A DNA stretch of 64,000 bases from Osedax fenrisi (lineage: Eukaryota > Annelida > Polychaeta > Sabellida > Siboglinidae). Shown here one piece after another: positions 22,981 through 35,072 of this stretch. How positions within the stretch are numbered: position 1 is the stretch's first letter; each line of letters begins with the position of its first letter. The notes beneath the pieces are model-generated. The model was not told the DNA's origin and did no database searches. It saw only the letters and a list, made by a program, of their open reading frames with translations. The position numbers and the translations under genes were made by a program. The stretch covers positions 30,845,045-30,909,044 of the forward strand of contig OZ025245.1 of the NCBI GenBank assembly GCA_964019155.1, given 5' to 3'.

Positions 22981-24663
22981 CGGGTGACAGACGTTTCGTA
23001 TACCGGACGTTTCGTATAAGACATTTCGTATAAAAATATCAACGTTTCGTATAATAATTCTAGACGTTTCGTATAAAAGACATTTCGTACAGACGTTTCG
23101 TATAATAATTTCAGACGTTTCGTATAAGGAATTTATAAGTTTGTTATCTATTAAATAGTTAATAATTAACTTTATAAATAATTGTATTCCTATTATAATA
23201 TTTGTATATATATATTTATTGAAAGTAAAACAATATTATTATAAATTATGACTGTGAAATATTATATTTATATTAATATTTATATCGGACGTTTCGTATA
23301 CGAATTTCAGATATTGTGTTTAATATTTATTTAGATTTTTTTAATTACTATATATACTTGGGATATTGCAATATTTTATTTTAATATATATATATAATTA
23401 ACTTATCGGGTATCGTTACTTTATTTATATATTTTAGTTGTAATACAATATATTATTATAGATGGATCTGTAATAAGTAAACAACTTTAACAACTCGTTA
23501 TATGATTTTGTGAACTATCCACCAATTATTATCGTATACGCCCATATATTTTAAATTGCAATTAACTAGACTATGTGGTCCTTACAAATACAATTACTAA
23601 TATAGTAGTTCTATTATTTTATATATGAAATTCGTAAATACGCATACGTATGAATCGCTAATATATACGGGCACTATAAAGGAAATACATTATTTGATAT
23701 TCTACTTAATACCACATACAAATAATAGTATTTATATACTATATATATAGTAGGTATATATACACTGTATACTCTATACACTATATAGTATTAACAAGGG
23801 TATTATACTATTATAATAGTATATATAATATACTTATTGGTGAAATTAGTTTGAATTTATATAATTTTGTGAATAATATTATTTTATAAAAAATATATAT
23901 TTATATATTCACATAGGTTAATAAATTTGTTATATGATGAATCGAAAATGTTCCATTATTTGATGAACAAACTTTCAGATGTATATTTATATATTGTATA
24001 CTTGATGTATACTCGTTTATTTGATGTATATATTTAATGTATAATTGTATATTTGATGTATAATTGTATCTCATGAAATGTATTAGTATAAATTATATTA
24101 AAGATATACCCAAAGCCCTTTGCTATACCTTTATAAATAAAATCATATAACGAGTTGTTAAAGTTGTTTACTTATTACAGATCCATATATAATAATATAT
24201 TGTATTATAACTAAAATATATAAATAAAGTAACGATACCCGATAAGTTAATTATATATATATATTAAAATAAAATATTGCAATATCCCAAGTATATATAG
24301 TAATTAAAAAAATCTAAATAAATATTAAACACAATATCTGAAATTCGTATACGAAACGTCCGATATAAATATTAATATAAATATAATATTTCACAGTCAT
24401 AATTTATAATAATATTGTTTTACTTTCAATAAATATATGTATACAAATATTATAATAGGAATACAATTATTTATAAAGTTAATTATTAACTATTTAATAG
24501 ATAACAAACTTATAAATTCCTTATACGAAACGTCTGCAATTATTATACGAAACGTCTGTACGAAATGTCTTTTATACGAAACGTCTGGAATTATTATACG
24601 AAACGTCTGATATTTTTATACGAAACGTCTTATACGAAACGTCCGATATACGAAACGTCTGGC
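22981..24663. mobile_element. Foldback-like DNA element, about 530-bp inverted repeats with an ACGTTTCGTATA array
   Basis: This is a private insertion in copy B. The flanking 11 bp ATTCATGTATA is present at 22970-22980 and 24664-24674 and only once in copy A (about 6644-6654). The left arm (22981-23510) and right arm (24137-24663) are inverted copies. Each arm carries about nine copies of ACGTTTCGTATA or ATTTCGTATA: eight crowded into the outer 140 bp and one more inward near 23284 and 24350. The central loop of about 625 bp has no usable reading frame. Clustered subterminal motifs are typical of transposase-binding sites. An 11-bp duplication is long and would fit Mutator-like or foldback elements; the superfamily is not established. 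Confidence 0.85.
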
Positions 24664-26928
24664 ATTCATGTATACCACATAATAAAATATACATCTACCC
24701 ATATGTTTATAGATATTATATTCACAAAAATATGAGTCATAATTTATGACTCATAAATAACAAGCCATTTAGTAATCATTGTATGATCATAATTATTATT
24801 CATTACTTATAATATAATAAATTCGTAATATATATTCTAGAAATTTGTATTTTATATTAATTATGCTTTAAATTTGTAAACAATAATATTTAAAATATAG
24901 CGCAAATGATGACCATGTAGAAATTTATATATAAATATATATGAGTTCAATATTAAAGTAAATAATTATGAACATATTAAATGTATACGCAATTTATCGA
25001 TCTATTTAGAACTAACACTTTCATATTTTTAAGCTCTTCTAATAATAATAGTCATGTATATATATTTGTGTTGAAAATTAACCACTCTTTTATCATAACT
25101 ATTCAGTTCGAAATGATTTATTAATAACAAAATATGAGATTTTAACAAAGATATACTTTTATTTTTTATTAATATATAAACATAGGAAACATTGTAAATC
25201 AAAATAACTATTAATACCTATTAATGGGGGTCGGTCTAAAACAGTGCCTATTGTTAATGTAATACGCATGTGATTGATATGTGCTGGGATCTCATACACA
25301 AATCTAATAATTGTATATAGCTGATGACTAATTAACAATTGCCAGCTAGGTGGAGACATATTCCTTTGCTATAAGTGTATGGTATACACGTTATATAATA
25401 CACTAAAGTATATATTGAATCCATGCAATCAGATTATATATTTACCATTTATATATCATGATTTTGACAACATGCTTAATATTTCATAAACATAGTATTT
25501 TAGCTAATTAGTCATGAGGTATTATAATTCGTTGATTTGCGTGCATGCGACACCCCACATGTCAATCAAATATATATTACTTTAAGAATTGGCCCGTTTC
25601 AGACTGTAATCCATATTAGTTTATCAACATTGGCGGATGATATCCTATTACGGCGCTCTGAACAAATAACACTATCCTCGAATAACACGCATTCACTCGG
25701 TACACGTGCACTCAGACTTGCCATCAGTACCGTCCAGCTTCTAGTATGTTTAAGTTCTAACTTGACTTCCAGTAATTTAGTCGGAAATTACTTAACTTTT
25801 ACATTATAATTATTATATTTTATTAATAAGTAAATATGGATATGAAGAACCAACTAAAAAATAATTAAAAATTAATATTTATAAATATTATTTTTCGCGG
25901 TGTTTATGTATATTATATATTTAGTTTAAAAATATGTAGTATATTAATTGACAAAGATCATTAAAATGTATAATATATATATTGTATATATATATATATA
26001 TATATATAACTATATTTAGTCAATAACATTGCCTATATGTAGTGCCGATATTCAAAATCTCAATAACAAAATGTCCGATACAGTAGATAAAAGATTGATG
26101 CATTACTTTCAAACAGTTCTAAAACTAATTTTTAATATTCAGAGTTTGTGATCATCCCAAATGTTCGATATACTTTCGAACAGTTTGAAATAATTAGCAA
26201 CACTAACCTATACCTCTATAGATATACCTATATACACGCAATATATATAATATTACATATATTATATGGTACAACTGACTGCCCATTACATTATATCTAT
26301 TACATCGTATCTTAGTTATGAGTCATACTTTATATTGTTTACTACACCAATTTACTATTATACATTATTCCATTATATTATCTATAATGTAACCTTTATT
26401 ACCTGTGTTCACTCTATCTTTATTACCTGTATCAATCTATCTTAGTACCTGTATCAATCTATCTTTATTAACTGTATTCCGCTTACGTTATTACACTTAT
26501 ACCATAGCAATATAATATCTGTATTATCTTAACCTTTATTACCACTAACTCTAGGCTTTCTAACTTCAACTTTGAACTATTGACTAACTCCAGCATCCTA
26601 AACGAGTGGTCAATAAGTATCTGATGTTGTGCGGTACTGATTCTAAGTGCAACTGTACCCAGTCGAAGGTAGGCTATATACGATATGAGTGACTACATGT
26701 GCTGCCCCCTATTATATATGTCACTACGTTAGCTCCTTTCGTATCTATATTGTATACATCACTGCTTATGCTGCACTATTGGGACATTCTATATCAGGAA
26801 CTTAGATTAAGTTTTACATATGGCTCTAATATCCCTTCGAAACAGATCACATGTTAAGGCATCCATGCTTTTAAAGAGAAATGATCATTTTTGTATAAAC
26901 AATAATATAAATATTATGTTAAGACCTA

Positions 26929-26999
26929 TTTTATTGGGCTGGACAAGGCTTGAACTCACATCCTACTAATTGTGTGTCTGACATCTTAACAAACTTTGC
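26929..26999 (-). mobile_element. tRNA-derived SINE fragment, copy B counterpart
   Basis: The duplicate of 8887-8957, with a few substitutions (GGCTGGACAAGGCTTGAAC against GGCCGGATAAGGCTTGAAC). Confidence 0.6.
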
Positions 27000-27446
27000 C
27001 AAACAGGCAGACTTCACTATAGGCCAGAAGATCAACGTCTGTAACCCCCTAACAGGACTATGGATGCCAGCAGTCATCACATAAAATAGAGATGAACCTA
27101 TATCCTACGATGTTCAGATAGGAAACAAAATTATACATAGAGCATACCACCACATACGTAAAGCATACTCACCCCCCTTACACACTCCACCCCCCCCCCC
27201 AAACCAGACATGCATATATATAACCACGCACCCATCACGCCTACGATATATTCTAAGTCACTATCTGCACCCCCACTACTCGCAACCCTGCCACCATCCA
27301 CACCATCCTCACTCCCCACAACACCCCCTCCACTACCCACAACACCCCTTCCACTACCCGATACTAACCTCCCACCCGTTACAGATGTCATTATAACCAC
27401 ACGGTCTGGCCGAACCTCACGAAAGCCGCAACACCTAAACCTCTGA
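26994..27446 (+). pseudogene. C-terminal end of a Ty3/gypsy pol, copy B
   Basis: The counterpart of 8952-9432. Here the end of the protein is intact (SGRTSRKPQHLNL then stop), but an in-frame TAA near 27082 replaces the lysine codon of the VITEK motif, and the proline-rich linker is shorter. The two copies are thus broken at different places. The polypurine tract and LTR follow. Confidence 0.8.
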
Positions 27447-27594
27447 CTGGATTATCTACTGTCCGGTCTGCCAGTTGATAAACACAAGCATCAGAAGTAG
27501 ACTGCAGACCTGCCCGATTGTCATCCTAGTCAGAAGCCCGACCCATCACTATTACTCTACCCACCACCTCCTTTTTATTGTAGAGAAGGAGGGA

Positions 27595-27825
27595 TGTTAT
27601 ATGTTTAATACGCTAGCAATTCCACTGATATCGATATTTTTGCGCGCGGTACAACGCCCGCCGCATTCGATGCTAGAAACTATGTGCAGTCATGCATGAC
27701 CAGTTTCTGCTATATATCGCACATTTCACTAATATTAGCACTTAACTTTAGCTATGTAATAAAATACTGAAGCCTTGTCGCACACATTGACGTATTATTC
27801 ATTCATTATATACATATACTTAACA
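27595..27825 (+). mobile_element. 3' LTR of the gypsy-type remnant (231 bp), copy B
   Basis: Starts TGTTA, ends TAACA, same length as 9574-9804 with only a few substitutions. It is followed by the same GTATCTATAATAAG flank, so it belongs to the duplicated block and is not an independent insertion. Confidence 0.8.
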
Positions 27826-27882
27826 GTATCTATAATAAGTTATATTTTAGATTAATCCTGTGACTATATGCTATAGTAGTAG

Positions 27883-28076
27883 TGCCCAGCCCTACCTCCT
27901 CTAATAACCTACCACCATACACCAGCAGTATGTGGTCAAGTTAGACATCACCACCACCACCAGGGGGCAGCTAGAGATATGCTCTGTCAGCAATGTAACT
28001 GTAGCAGTAGCAGTAGTAGGAGGTCTAGTATCGGTGATCTATCCCCCTACTACACCGATGAAATCTACATTTACAG
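27883..28076 (+). other. Possible coding exon (weak)
   Basis: A GC-richer island directly beyond the end of copy B with an open frame of 64 codons between an AG (27881-27882) and a CAG/GTGTGT donor at 28076/28077. It encodes a histidine run (CATCACCACCACCACCAG) and a serine run followed by GDLSPYYTDEIYIY. The frame ends in phase 2. I recognise no domain, and low AT content alone makes open frames more likely here. Confidence 0.2.
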
Positions 28077-28403
28077 GTGTGTAGTATTCTTCATTCTCTT
28101 TAGAGGTCATATTTATATGCTATAATGTGATATGTGATATATACAACTGTATGTATAGCTAAGCAGACTATGCTTTCATTTGTTATCAAACAAATTATAT
28201 TATTAAAATATGCAAATATTATTATTTATCTTTAAAATGTTTATCATATTTCTTTCAAAAATAATTATTGTGTATTATAAATATATTCCTGTACAAAAAT
28301 TATGTGATATATTGAGTAGATTTCAATAATATACTTTATACTTAAAAATAGGCAAACAAATATATGTTTTATAATTTTGTTAGTAAAAATGTACTAGATC
28401 TAA

Positions 28404-28456
<53 letters not shown>

Positions 28457-28980
28457 GTTATTATGATCTTATAATAGATATACAACACTAGTAAAGGCCT
28501 AATAATAATAGATATGAATTTTATCTCTGTAATACACACAAAGTATTATTAAACAATCTCAAAAGCTATTAGTGTTCTAGTACATACTTAATTCCCTATC
28601 TTTTACATGTAATGCCGGCCCTTACCATGATAGCGGCTTAGAAGGCACATTAGAGCCATTTGCTTACATGTAAACACTTTGTCTAAGTTCCTGGATGAGA
28701 ACACAATCAAAGAACTCAATCTAAATAACAATAATATCAAAGACAATTTATCTATATTTTTTAATTTAATATATATTTGATCTTGTATTTATAGTATAAA
28801 TTATACCCTACTTATTTCATTTTGATAATATCATAAACTCTGATATTTATGCATATTTTACCATTACAATTGACTACAACTACAATAGAATTATAATATC
28901 TAATTAATATTAGAATACTTAATTTATTAAATTTTAAATGAAAATTCCCACAATGCAATCAGTGTAATCACTCAACCGTG

Positions 28981-29022
<42 letters not shown>

Positions 29023-29592
29023 TAAGTATACCGTGTCCTGTCGTTGCTATTGGGTATTTCAATGATTACTTTATTCAAGAATTTTTTATTTGAGAAATAC
29101 ATTAATATACACATATTTATTATACATAATAAACCTTGATATATATTTGTAATATAATCATATAATATTATTGTATAATAATGATTAATATATTCTAATA
29201 CGGTATCACTATATGTATTGCTACCATTAGATTATGGACTAGATAAAGGACACACTAGTGTACTAGGATTAGTGGAAACAACCACTACTGTTCCTGTATT
29301 GTAGTGACATCTACTAATACATCTGTGATTATGTAGTATCTGTTGACACTACATAAAACCTACACACTATACCTTATCGAATACAGCTTCACACAGCCTA
29401 ATCTCATTCCCATACAACACACACATCCTATTATAAACCCCTACCCCTTACATTATACCCTATAACCCCACCTTATACATCACTAACCTCCCCTTATATT
29501 CCTCCTAACTTCACCTTACATCGCCCATAACCTATATATGTACACCCGTTAACTGCATCATATACCCCCTAACCTCTTCACCCACATTACAG
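28077..29592. other. AT-rich non-coding stretch
   Basis: Holds a (TTA)n run at 28406-28455 and an (AT)n run at 28984-29020. From about 29350 the plus strand becomes pyrimidine-rich (CCTACCCCTTACATTATACCC and similar), ending in the acceptor-like TTCACCCACATTACAG at 29577-29592. I see no convincing gene. Confidence 0.5.
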
Positions 29593-29701
29593 TTCTAGTA
29601 TTGACAACAGTGAGACCAGTAAGCCAGATCTAGTGGACACCTGTCTCACATACTGCATCTGTACCAGAACACCACTACTACTACTACCTCTACATCTGTA
29701 G
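29593..29701 (+). other. Possible terminal coding exon (weak)
   Basis: After a strong pyrimidine tract and ACAG, an open frame of 36 codons reads SSIDNSETSKPDLVDTCL and continues to a TAG at 29699. Its phase (one base, then codons) is compatible with the donor at 28077. No domain is recognised. It is followed at 29720-30015 by low-complexity TCTCTATATATC repeats. Confidence 0.2.
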
Positions 29702-29719
29702 GCAAACTAATGTAGGTAT

Positions 29720-30015
29720 TGCTTGTCAAGTTCAATACTTTCTCTCTATATATCTCTCCATCTATATATCTCTCCATCTATCTATCTACCTATCAATATA
29801 TTTATCCCTTTAGCTCAAAATATATTTATCATTCTCTCTATTTATCTATAGTCTCTCTCACTCTCCCTCTCACTTTCTCTCATGCTATATATATATCCCT
29901 CAAGCTCTAAATATATTTACCACTCTCTCTATTTATTTCTATTTATCTCTCTCGCTCTCACTTTCGCGTATGCTATTATATATATATATATCTGTACTTC
30001 TCTATCTATCTATGT
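29720..30015. repeat. Low-complexity TCTA/TCTC pyrimidine repeats
   Basis: Imperfect ATCTCTCCATCTAT, CTCTCTATTTATC and CTCTCACTTTC runs on the plus strand. The open frame across it is a by-product of the repeats. Confidence 0.85.
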
Positions 30016-30288
30016 ATATGAAGAAGGTCAATAACTTAGTCCGTTTCTATAGTTTATTCAACAAAACCTATTACATATACAAATATACACTACATACAAT
30101 ATGTCATTATCAATGCCTACCGTGGTATCCTCCATGAACAATTTCTCTAGCAATCTTATAAACACGTTGTCATCAATCTGACGATAATACGAAACTCCTA
30201 TAACAATTAGTGTGCGTCGCATGAATTCAACGCATGCATTAATTGTAGCCTGTAGCTTATATCACGTAACAATGCAGCCTATCCAATA

Positions 30289-31246
30289 GGGGAGAGCGGG
30301 GCAGGTTGAGCCGGTTTTTATAAAAACACATGTATCTAATAATTTTATGAATATAATTTAATAAAATAAAGTGCATAAGATACATATAATTTATGATCAA
30401 TAAAAAACCTTCATAAATCAGTGTAATGATAAATAATTAATTATATAATTACATTATAATTTTTTTTTAATTTGGCTCAACCTGCCCCGTCTAATGGGGC
30501 AGGTTGAGCCAGGTAGAAAAAATGTAAAATTAAAGATATATTTAAAAAATAAACATAGTTAAGTTATATATTTATATTTATTAGTTAATTAACAATTACA
30601 TTCACCAAGATTAATATCAAAACTAATTAAACTTTTAAGGCGAGAGGTTATATTAGGAGAGAGGTTAGATTCTCTATGTTTTAATCCAGCATATAAACCA
30701 ATTATTTAATTATTTAAAATAATTACTCAACAAAATATATTTAATTAATTAGATTATTATTATTATTTAAATAATTAATTAATTAATTAATTAAATTAAT
30801 AAATAAATATGTTTAATGATATACGGGGCAGATTTACCCTATGGTCAACCTGCCCCGTTTTGATATGGTCAACCTGCCCCATATCATTAGTATATATAAA
30901 AGTATATCTAATTAATGTGTGAATGATAATTTTTGAATTTTTTATTTTATAATATATAGTATATTAAATATAATTTATTTATATACCATTAATAATGCTA
31001 TGTTATTACAAAATATATTAATAATATCAAATTTAAACTTACTGTCCCACCAACGAGTTTTTCATAAAATATTAATAATTAAATAATATTTTAAATAGTT
31101 AAAATAAATAATTGTTGAGTTGATATAATAATGCTAAATATTGATGTGTATACATGTATTAAAAATTACATTAAAATATTTATTAATAGCAGAAATAATT
31201 GAGATGGCTCAACCTGCCCCTATGGTCAACCTGCCCCGCTCTCCCC
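30289..31246. mobile_element. Non-autonomous TA-flanked DNA element with GGGGCAGGTTGA motifs
   Basis: Ends are inverted: GGGGAGAGCGGGGCAGGTT at 30289 and its reverse complement ending GCGGGGCAGG...CGCTCTCCCC at 31246. TA lies directly outside on both sides (30287-30288; 31247-31248). The motif GGGGCAGGTTGA occurs about eight times in both orientations: twice as a head-to-head pair near 30476-30512, twice near 30840-30880, and at both ends. The rest is pure AT-rich filler with no open frame. TA flanks fit Tc1/mariner-type insertion; the family is not certain. Confidence 0.8.
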
Positions 31247-32455
31247 TACCACCAGCAAACAGTTACCCACATCTACGCCATCGATATAGTGAGAAAGTGG
31301 ACCTGTGCAATTGAATGTAGTGTATGGTAATTTGCGATAGAGGCGCTGTAGTCGCAGCCCAATACTAAATACCTACTACATTTTAAATTAATATTATTTA
31401 TACATATATATTGATAATTACTACCATTTTTAATGTACTATCTATACTAAAAATAAAATATATATTTAAAATACATCATATCAACATTCTTCGTAATTTT
31501 ATGTATTTATATTGAAGATATCATACTATTTTATGTATATTTATAATCTAAATCAATTGATTTAGATAGAAGTCACTTTAATCTATTTCGACGAAATGCC
31601 TACTGTTTTAATATTTGACATATATAATATGACTAATATCCAATCAAAATCACTGATGCCATTTATTAATTTATCGATAAAAGTGTCATGCGCATATCTA
31701 CATTTTAAATGCATTGCATGCGCCTATTGAACAGATCCACTTTCTTTATATCGATGATCTACGCATACCCCACATAAATCCAGCTCTACAACACTATATA
31801 CGTATTAATTAGTATCATCATATTAATCATATTAATCTTCATCACTATGAATCATAACTATAATTAATACTACACACACACACCCATAGTTTGAATATTC
31901 CGGAAGCTACAGTATGCCTAGCCACTAGTTATCTCTCCCCATCTCCCTGCAGTATCCCTTCCCCCGAAACTTCTGCTATAAGTGGATAAGGTTAACTTAT
32001 TATTAGTTATAATACTCTATTTGTTTAAATAGATAGATAGATATACAGTTGATTGTAATGAAACATAACAAAACAACACGAAACAAAAGAAAAGTGATAT
32101 AACAAATCATAATAATAAATATAATAGATTGGCCAATACAAATATAATATTTAATATATATAAAACATTCAGTATAGTTGTACTATTAAATAGCTTTAAA
32201 TTAATATGCATCTAAATTAATCTTACTATTGTTATCTCCCAGAAATAATAATTAATAATTCATAGTTAATCTAATAATGTTACTATTAGATATAGTGAAT
32301 AATATCATATTGATATTACAATAACAATTAAATATATCAATACAAATAAATAATAATAAATTACCATCTGTTAAAAATAAATAATATTATTACTAATGCA
32401 TCACTTTTATCTCGTTCTAATTCTACTAAAATAAACAAATACCAATCTTTCCTAG
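31247..32455. other. AT-rich non-coding stretch
   Basis: I see no gene. A somewhat GC-richer segment around 31860-31990 is unassigned. Confidence 0.5.
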
Positions 32456-32530
32456 AAGATGATGATCAGGTGATTATAGAAACTCAGATTGCCACGGTGC
32501 ATTCCAGAACACCAGTGTTTCATGTATTAG
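32456..32530 (+). other. Possible internal exon (weak)
   Basis: Between the good acceptor CAATCTTTCCTAG (ends 32455) and GTTAGTTATT (a donor form also used elsewhere in the window), the frame reads DDDQVIIETQIATVHSRTPV and on to a leucine. The composition is coding-like, but the exon is 75 nt and no partner exon is proven. Confidence 0.25.
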
Positions 32531-32910
32531 GTTAGTTATTGCTCGCAGCACACAATATATGTGTAGAAGCTAAACTATTAGTGTTCTTAGGCAGTTGTTC
32601 TAAACATTCCGTACACAAGTAGAATTATGTCCTTTATATTAGAGAGTTTTACTGTGCAGTACACTAATGTATGTATAGGCGACGCCCTCCATTGATAATT
32701 AATAGAACCACTGTTTTAATATTTATATTATTATTTATATTATCATTAATTTAGAATTAGGCTTTTTACACTCGGGTAATTGTAGAAGTAAATGCTTATT
32801 CAGCCAATTAGCCTTAAATATTAGTACAAATTCAATAGTAAAATACAAAATAATATTGTACTCTATATAATCTAGTAATAGTGAATATGTCTTTTGTATC
32901 ACCACATTAA

Positions 32911-33173
32911 TGGGAACAAGAGACATTAGCTAATAGAAGAGAAGCGACAGTAACAGCTAGCGCCCTCTATCTAATGATTCAGCGTTACTCAGACCCAACG
33001 ATCATGTTGCTGATCTCTGCTGTACGTGAGCCGCAGCTGTCCACAGTGGCAGTCATTAGTATACAACAACTGTACCCCGTGTGCACCACTGACCTCATGC
33101 GTCCTCGATGGACATGCTCAAGCAGCTTAACCACATCCCTGACAACTTGATGATCAGTCTGCTTAACGTTTAG
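32911..33173 (+). other. GC-richer island with open frames, unassigned
   Basis: The plus strand is open from 32911 to 33150 (80 codons including MIQRYSDPTIMLLISAVREP). A second plus frame ends MLKQLNHIPDNLMISLLNV at 33173. The minus strand is also open for about 62 codons across the same bases. With both strands open the strand cannot be decided. I recognise no domain. It may be a host exon or the remnant of a mobile element. Confidence 0.25.
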
Positions 33174-33789
33174 CCTTCACTGTATAATATAATTGTATTG
33201 CCCTATCTACCTACACATATATCCTATTGTAATATTGCCCTCTCTCATACATACATACACAATAATATACATGTACTACTGCTACCTGTATCTCTATCCT
33301 ATACACACACTGTCATATATCTAGTATATATGTATATATATTTGTATATGTATGTATATGCAACCAGGGGCGGATACAGGGGGGGGCTAGGGGGGCTCTA
33401 GCCCCCCCCCTAATGATTGTAAAATATATGATTTAAAAATAGATAATATGGTTAAATCAGCAACAAATTCAATATAAATTATAGGTAGGGTGAATCTTTA
33501 AATGGCCGATTGTATATACCATGTATTTTTCATTTAAAAATTAATCACAATCAAGTTGGAAAATGTGTCACTTCGTCCATGATTAAGTTTAAAGATTCGA
33601 TTGCAGATTTAAGAAAATTTGAATCAATTATAGTTGATATATTTACCTCAATAACTCTTTGGAAGAAAATTATTGTTTTATTGCAGTGATAGAAAATAAG
33701 AAGCATGCTTCTACAATCAGCTATAATGCAAGTCAACAATAACATATCTAAGCAAATTAATGCAACAGAGCAACATTTAAATCAATATT

Positions 33790-34012
33790 AAGGGGGTATC
33801 CCACCTATACTTTTATATAAGATTTTCCGGCAACTTACCTGAAATATTGTAACTTTAAAAAATTATTATATCAAGTTGTAATGGAATACTCATATAAAGT
33901 TATTATATTTCAGGCAAGTTGCCGGAAAGTAAAGGGGTTTCCCACTAAAATTGTAGTTAACTTGATAGAAAATCATTTTAAAGTTAAAATACTTGTAGTG
34001 AGATACCCCCTT
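33790..34012. mobile_element. Palindromic MITE nested in the hAT element
   Basis: Inverted ends AGGGGGTATCCCAC (33791) and GTGAGATACCCCCT (33998-34011), with TA-containing flanks. A second, inner inverted repeat is TTTCCGGCAACTTACCTGAA (about 33824) against TTCAGGCAAGTTGCCGGAAA (about 33911-33930). There is no coding capacity. The TA flank suggests a Tc1/mariner-type element. Confidence 0.75.
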
Positions 34013-34069
34013 TAGATATAATCATTCTTTATAGAAGATAAAATATTTCATTACATGGTCATAATGAGT

Positions 34070-35072
34070 ATTCTACTGATCCACATTTTAATCTAGGAAA
34101 TGTCAATGCACTTCTAAAACTATGTATAAACTCTGGAAATGATATATTAAAAGAACACTTATTAATGTGTAGTAAAAATGCTAAATACACCTCAAAAACA
34201 ACACAGAATGAATTGATATTTGAATGTGGTGAATATATTAAAGAAAGAATAATTATTCTTCAATTATAATTGATGATATAAAAAAAGCTAAATATTTTAG
34301 TGTACTAGCTGATGAAACCACAGATGTATATAATACTGAACAAATGGCTTTAGAAATTAGATATTATAATGGTAAGTGTATCACTGAAAAGTTGAATTCT
34401 TTCATAGGATGTGAAAATCTTAGTGGAGAAAGTAAAGCTAACTTGATTATGGATACACTAACTAAATCTGAATTAAATATTGAACATTTATGAGGGTAGG
34501 ATACTATGGAGCAGGAAATATGTCTGGAAAAATAAAAGGAGCGTCAACTATAATTCTGAATAAGAACACTAACTCTACATATGTTCACTATAGATCACAT
34601 GTATTAAATATATCAATAGTAAATGAATGAAAAATGTCGTTAATTCAAAATATGGTAAGCATATTATTAGAAATCTGCATATTTTTTAAATATTCTGCTA
34701 AGAGGCAAGGTTTATTAGTAGAAAACATTACACAAATTTGTGTTGAATCTTCTAAAAAGAAATTAGTTAAAGTAAAACGAGATGGGTTGCCATACATGAT
34801 GCTTTGCGAGTATTTATCGAACTGTATCAAGCAATACTTGAAAAATGTTAGAAATATATGAAGATAAAACATTTACCTTGTGTGAATGTGAACGTTCATT
34901 TAACCAATTAAGAATAATAAAGACATATTTACCTTCGATTATGAGTGAAGATCAACTAAATAGACTTTCTTTATATATACATAAAGACATAGAGATCGAT
35001 TGTGATTATATTATTTCCAAATTTGAAATACGTAATCCAAGAATAATGCAATTGATTAATATATTGGAGTAA
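34070..35072 (+). pseudogene. hAT transposase remnant (ZMYM1-like group)
   Basis: Plus-strand frames contain, in order, SGNDILKEHLLMCSKNAKYT, NELIFECGEYIKERI, AKYFSVLADETTDVYNTEQM (the catalytic D region), a region matching the following RNase H-like fold, and finally CERSFNQLRIIKTYLPSIMS, the C-terminal hAT dimerisation segment ending with a TAA at 35070. Frameshifts and stops (for example TGA at about 34490 and near 34628) break it, and much of the middle is missing. The protein would have cut and pasted the element at its 16-bp ends; this copy cannot. The N-terminal zinc finger is not recognisable. Confidence 0.8.

Larger units (their letters stand above)
10756..27858 (+). repeat. Segmental duplication, copy B (expanded by nested insertions)
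   Basis: This is the direct-orientation partner of 568-9837. It lacks the L2 insertion at 11473-11480 and the palindromic MITE near 22685. It has private insertions at 13229-21865, 21945-21978 and 22981-24663, plus a local tandem duplication of about 120 bp around 22535-22655 (TTTTTATTTAATAATTCATTG region). The flanking sequences resume exactly where each insert ends, which fixes the insert boundaries. Confidence 0.9.

Noticed and set aside
34634..34872. Overlapping 75-codon frames on both strands
   Set aside because: They belong to the decayed hAT transposase region. The plus-strand frame lacks a continuous match, and the minus frame is antisense.
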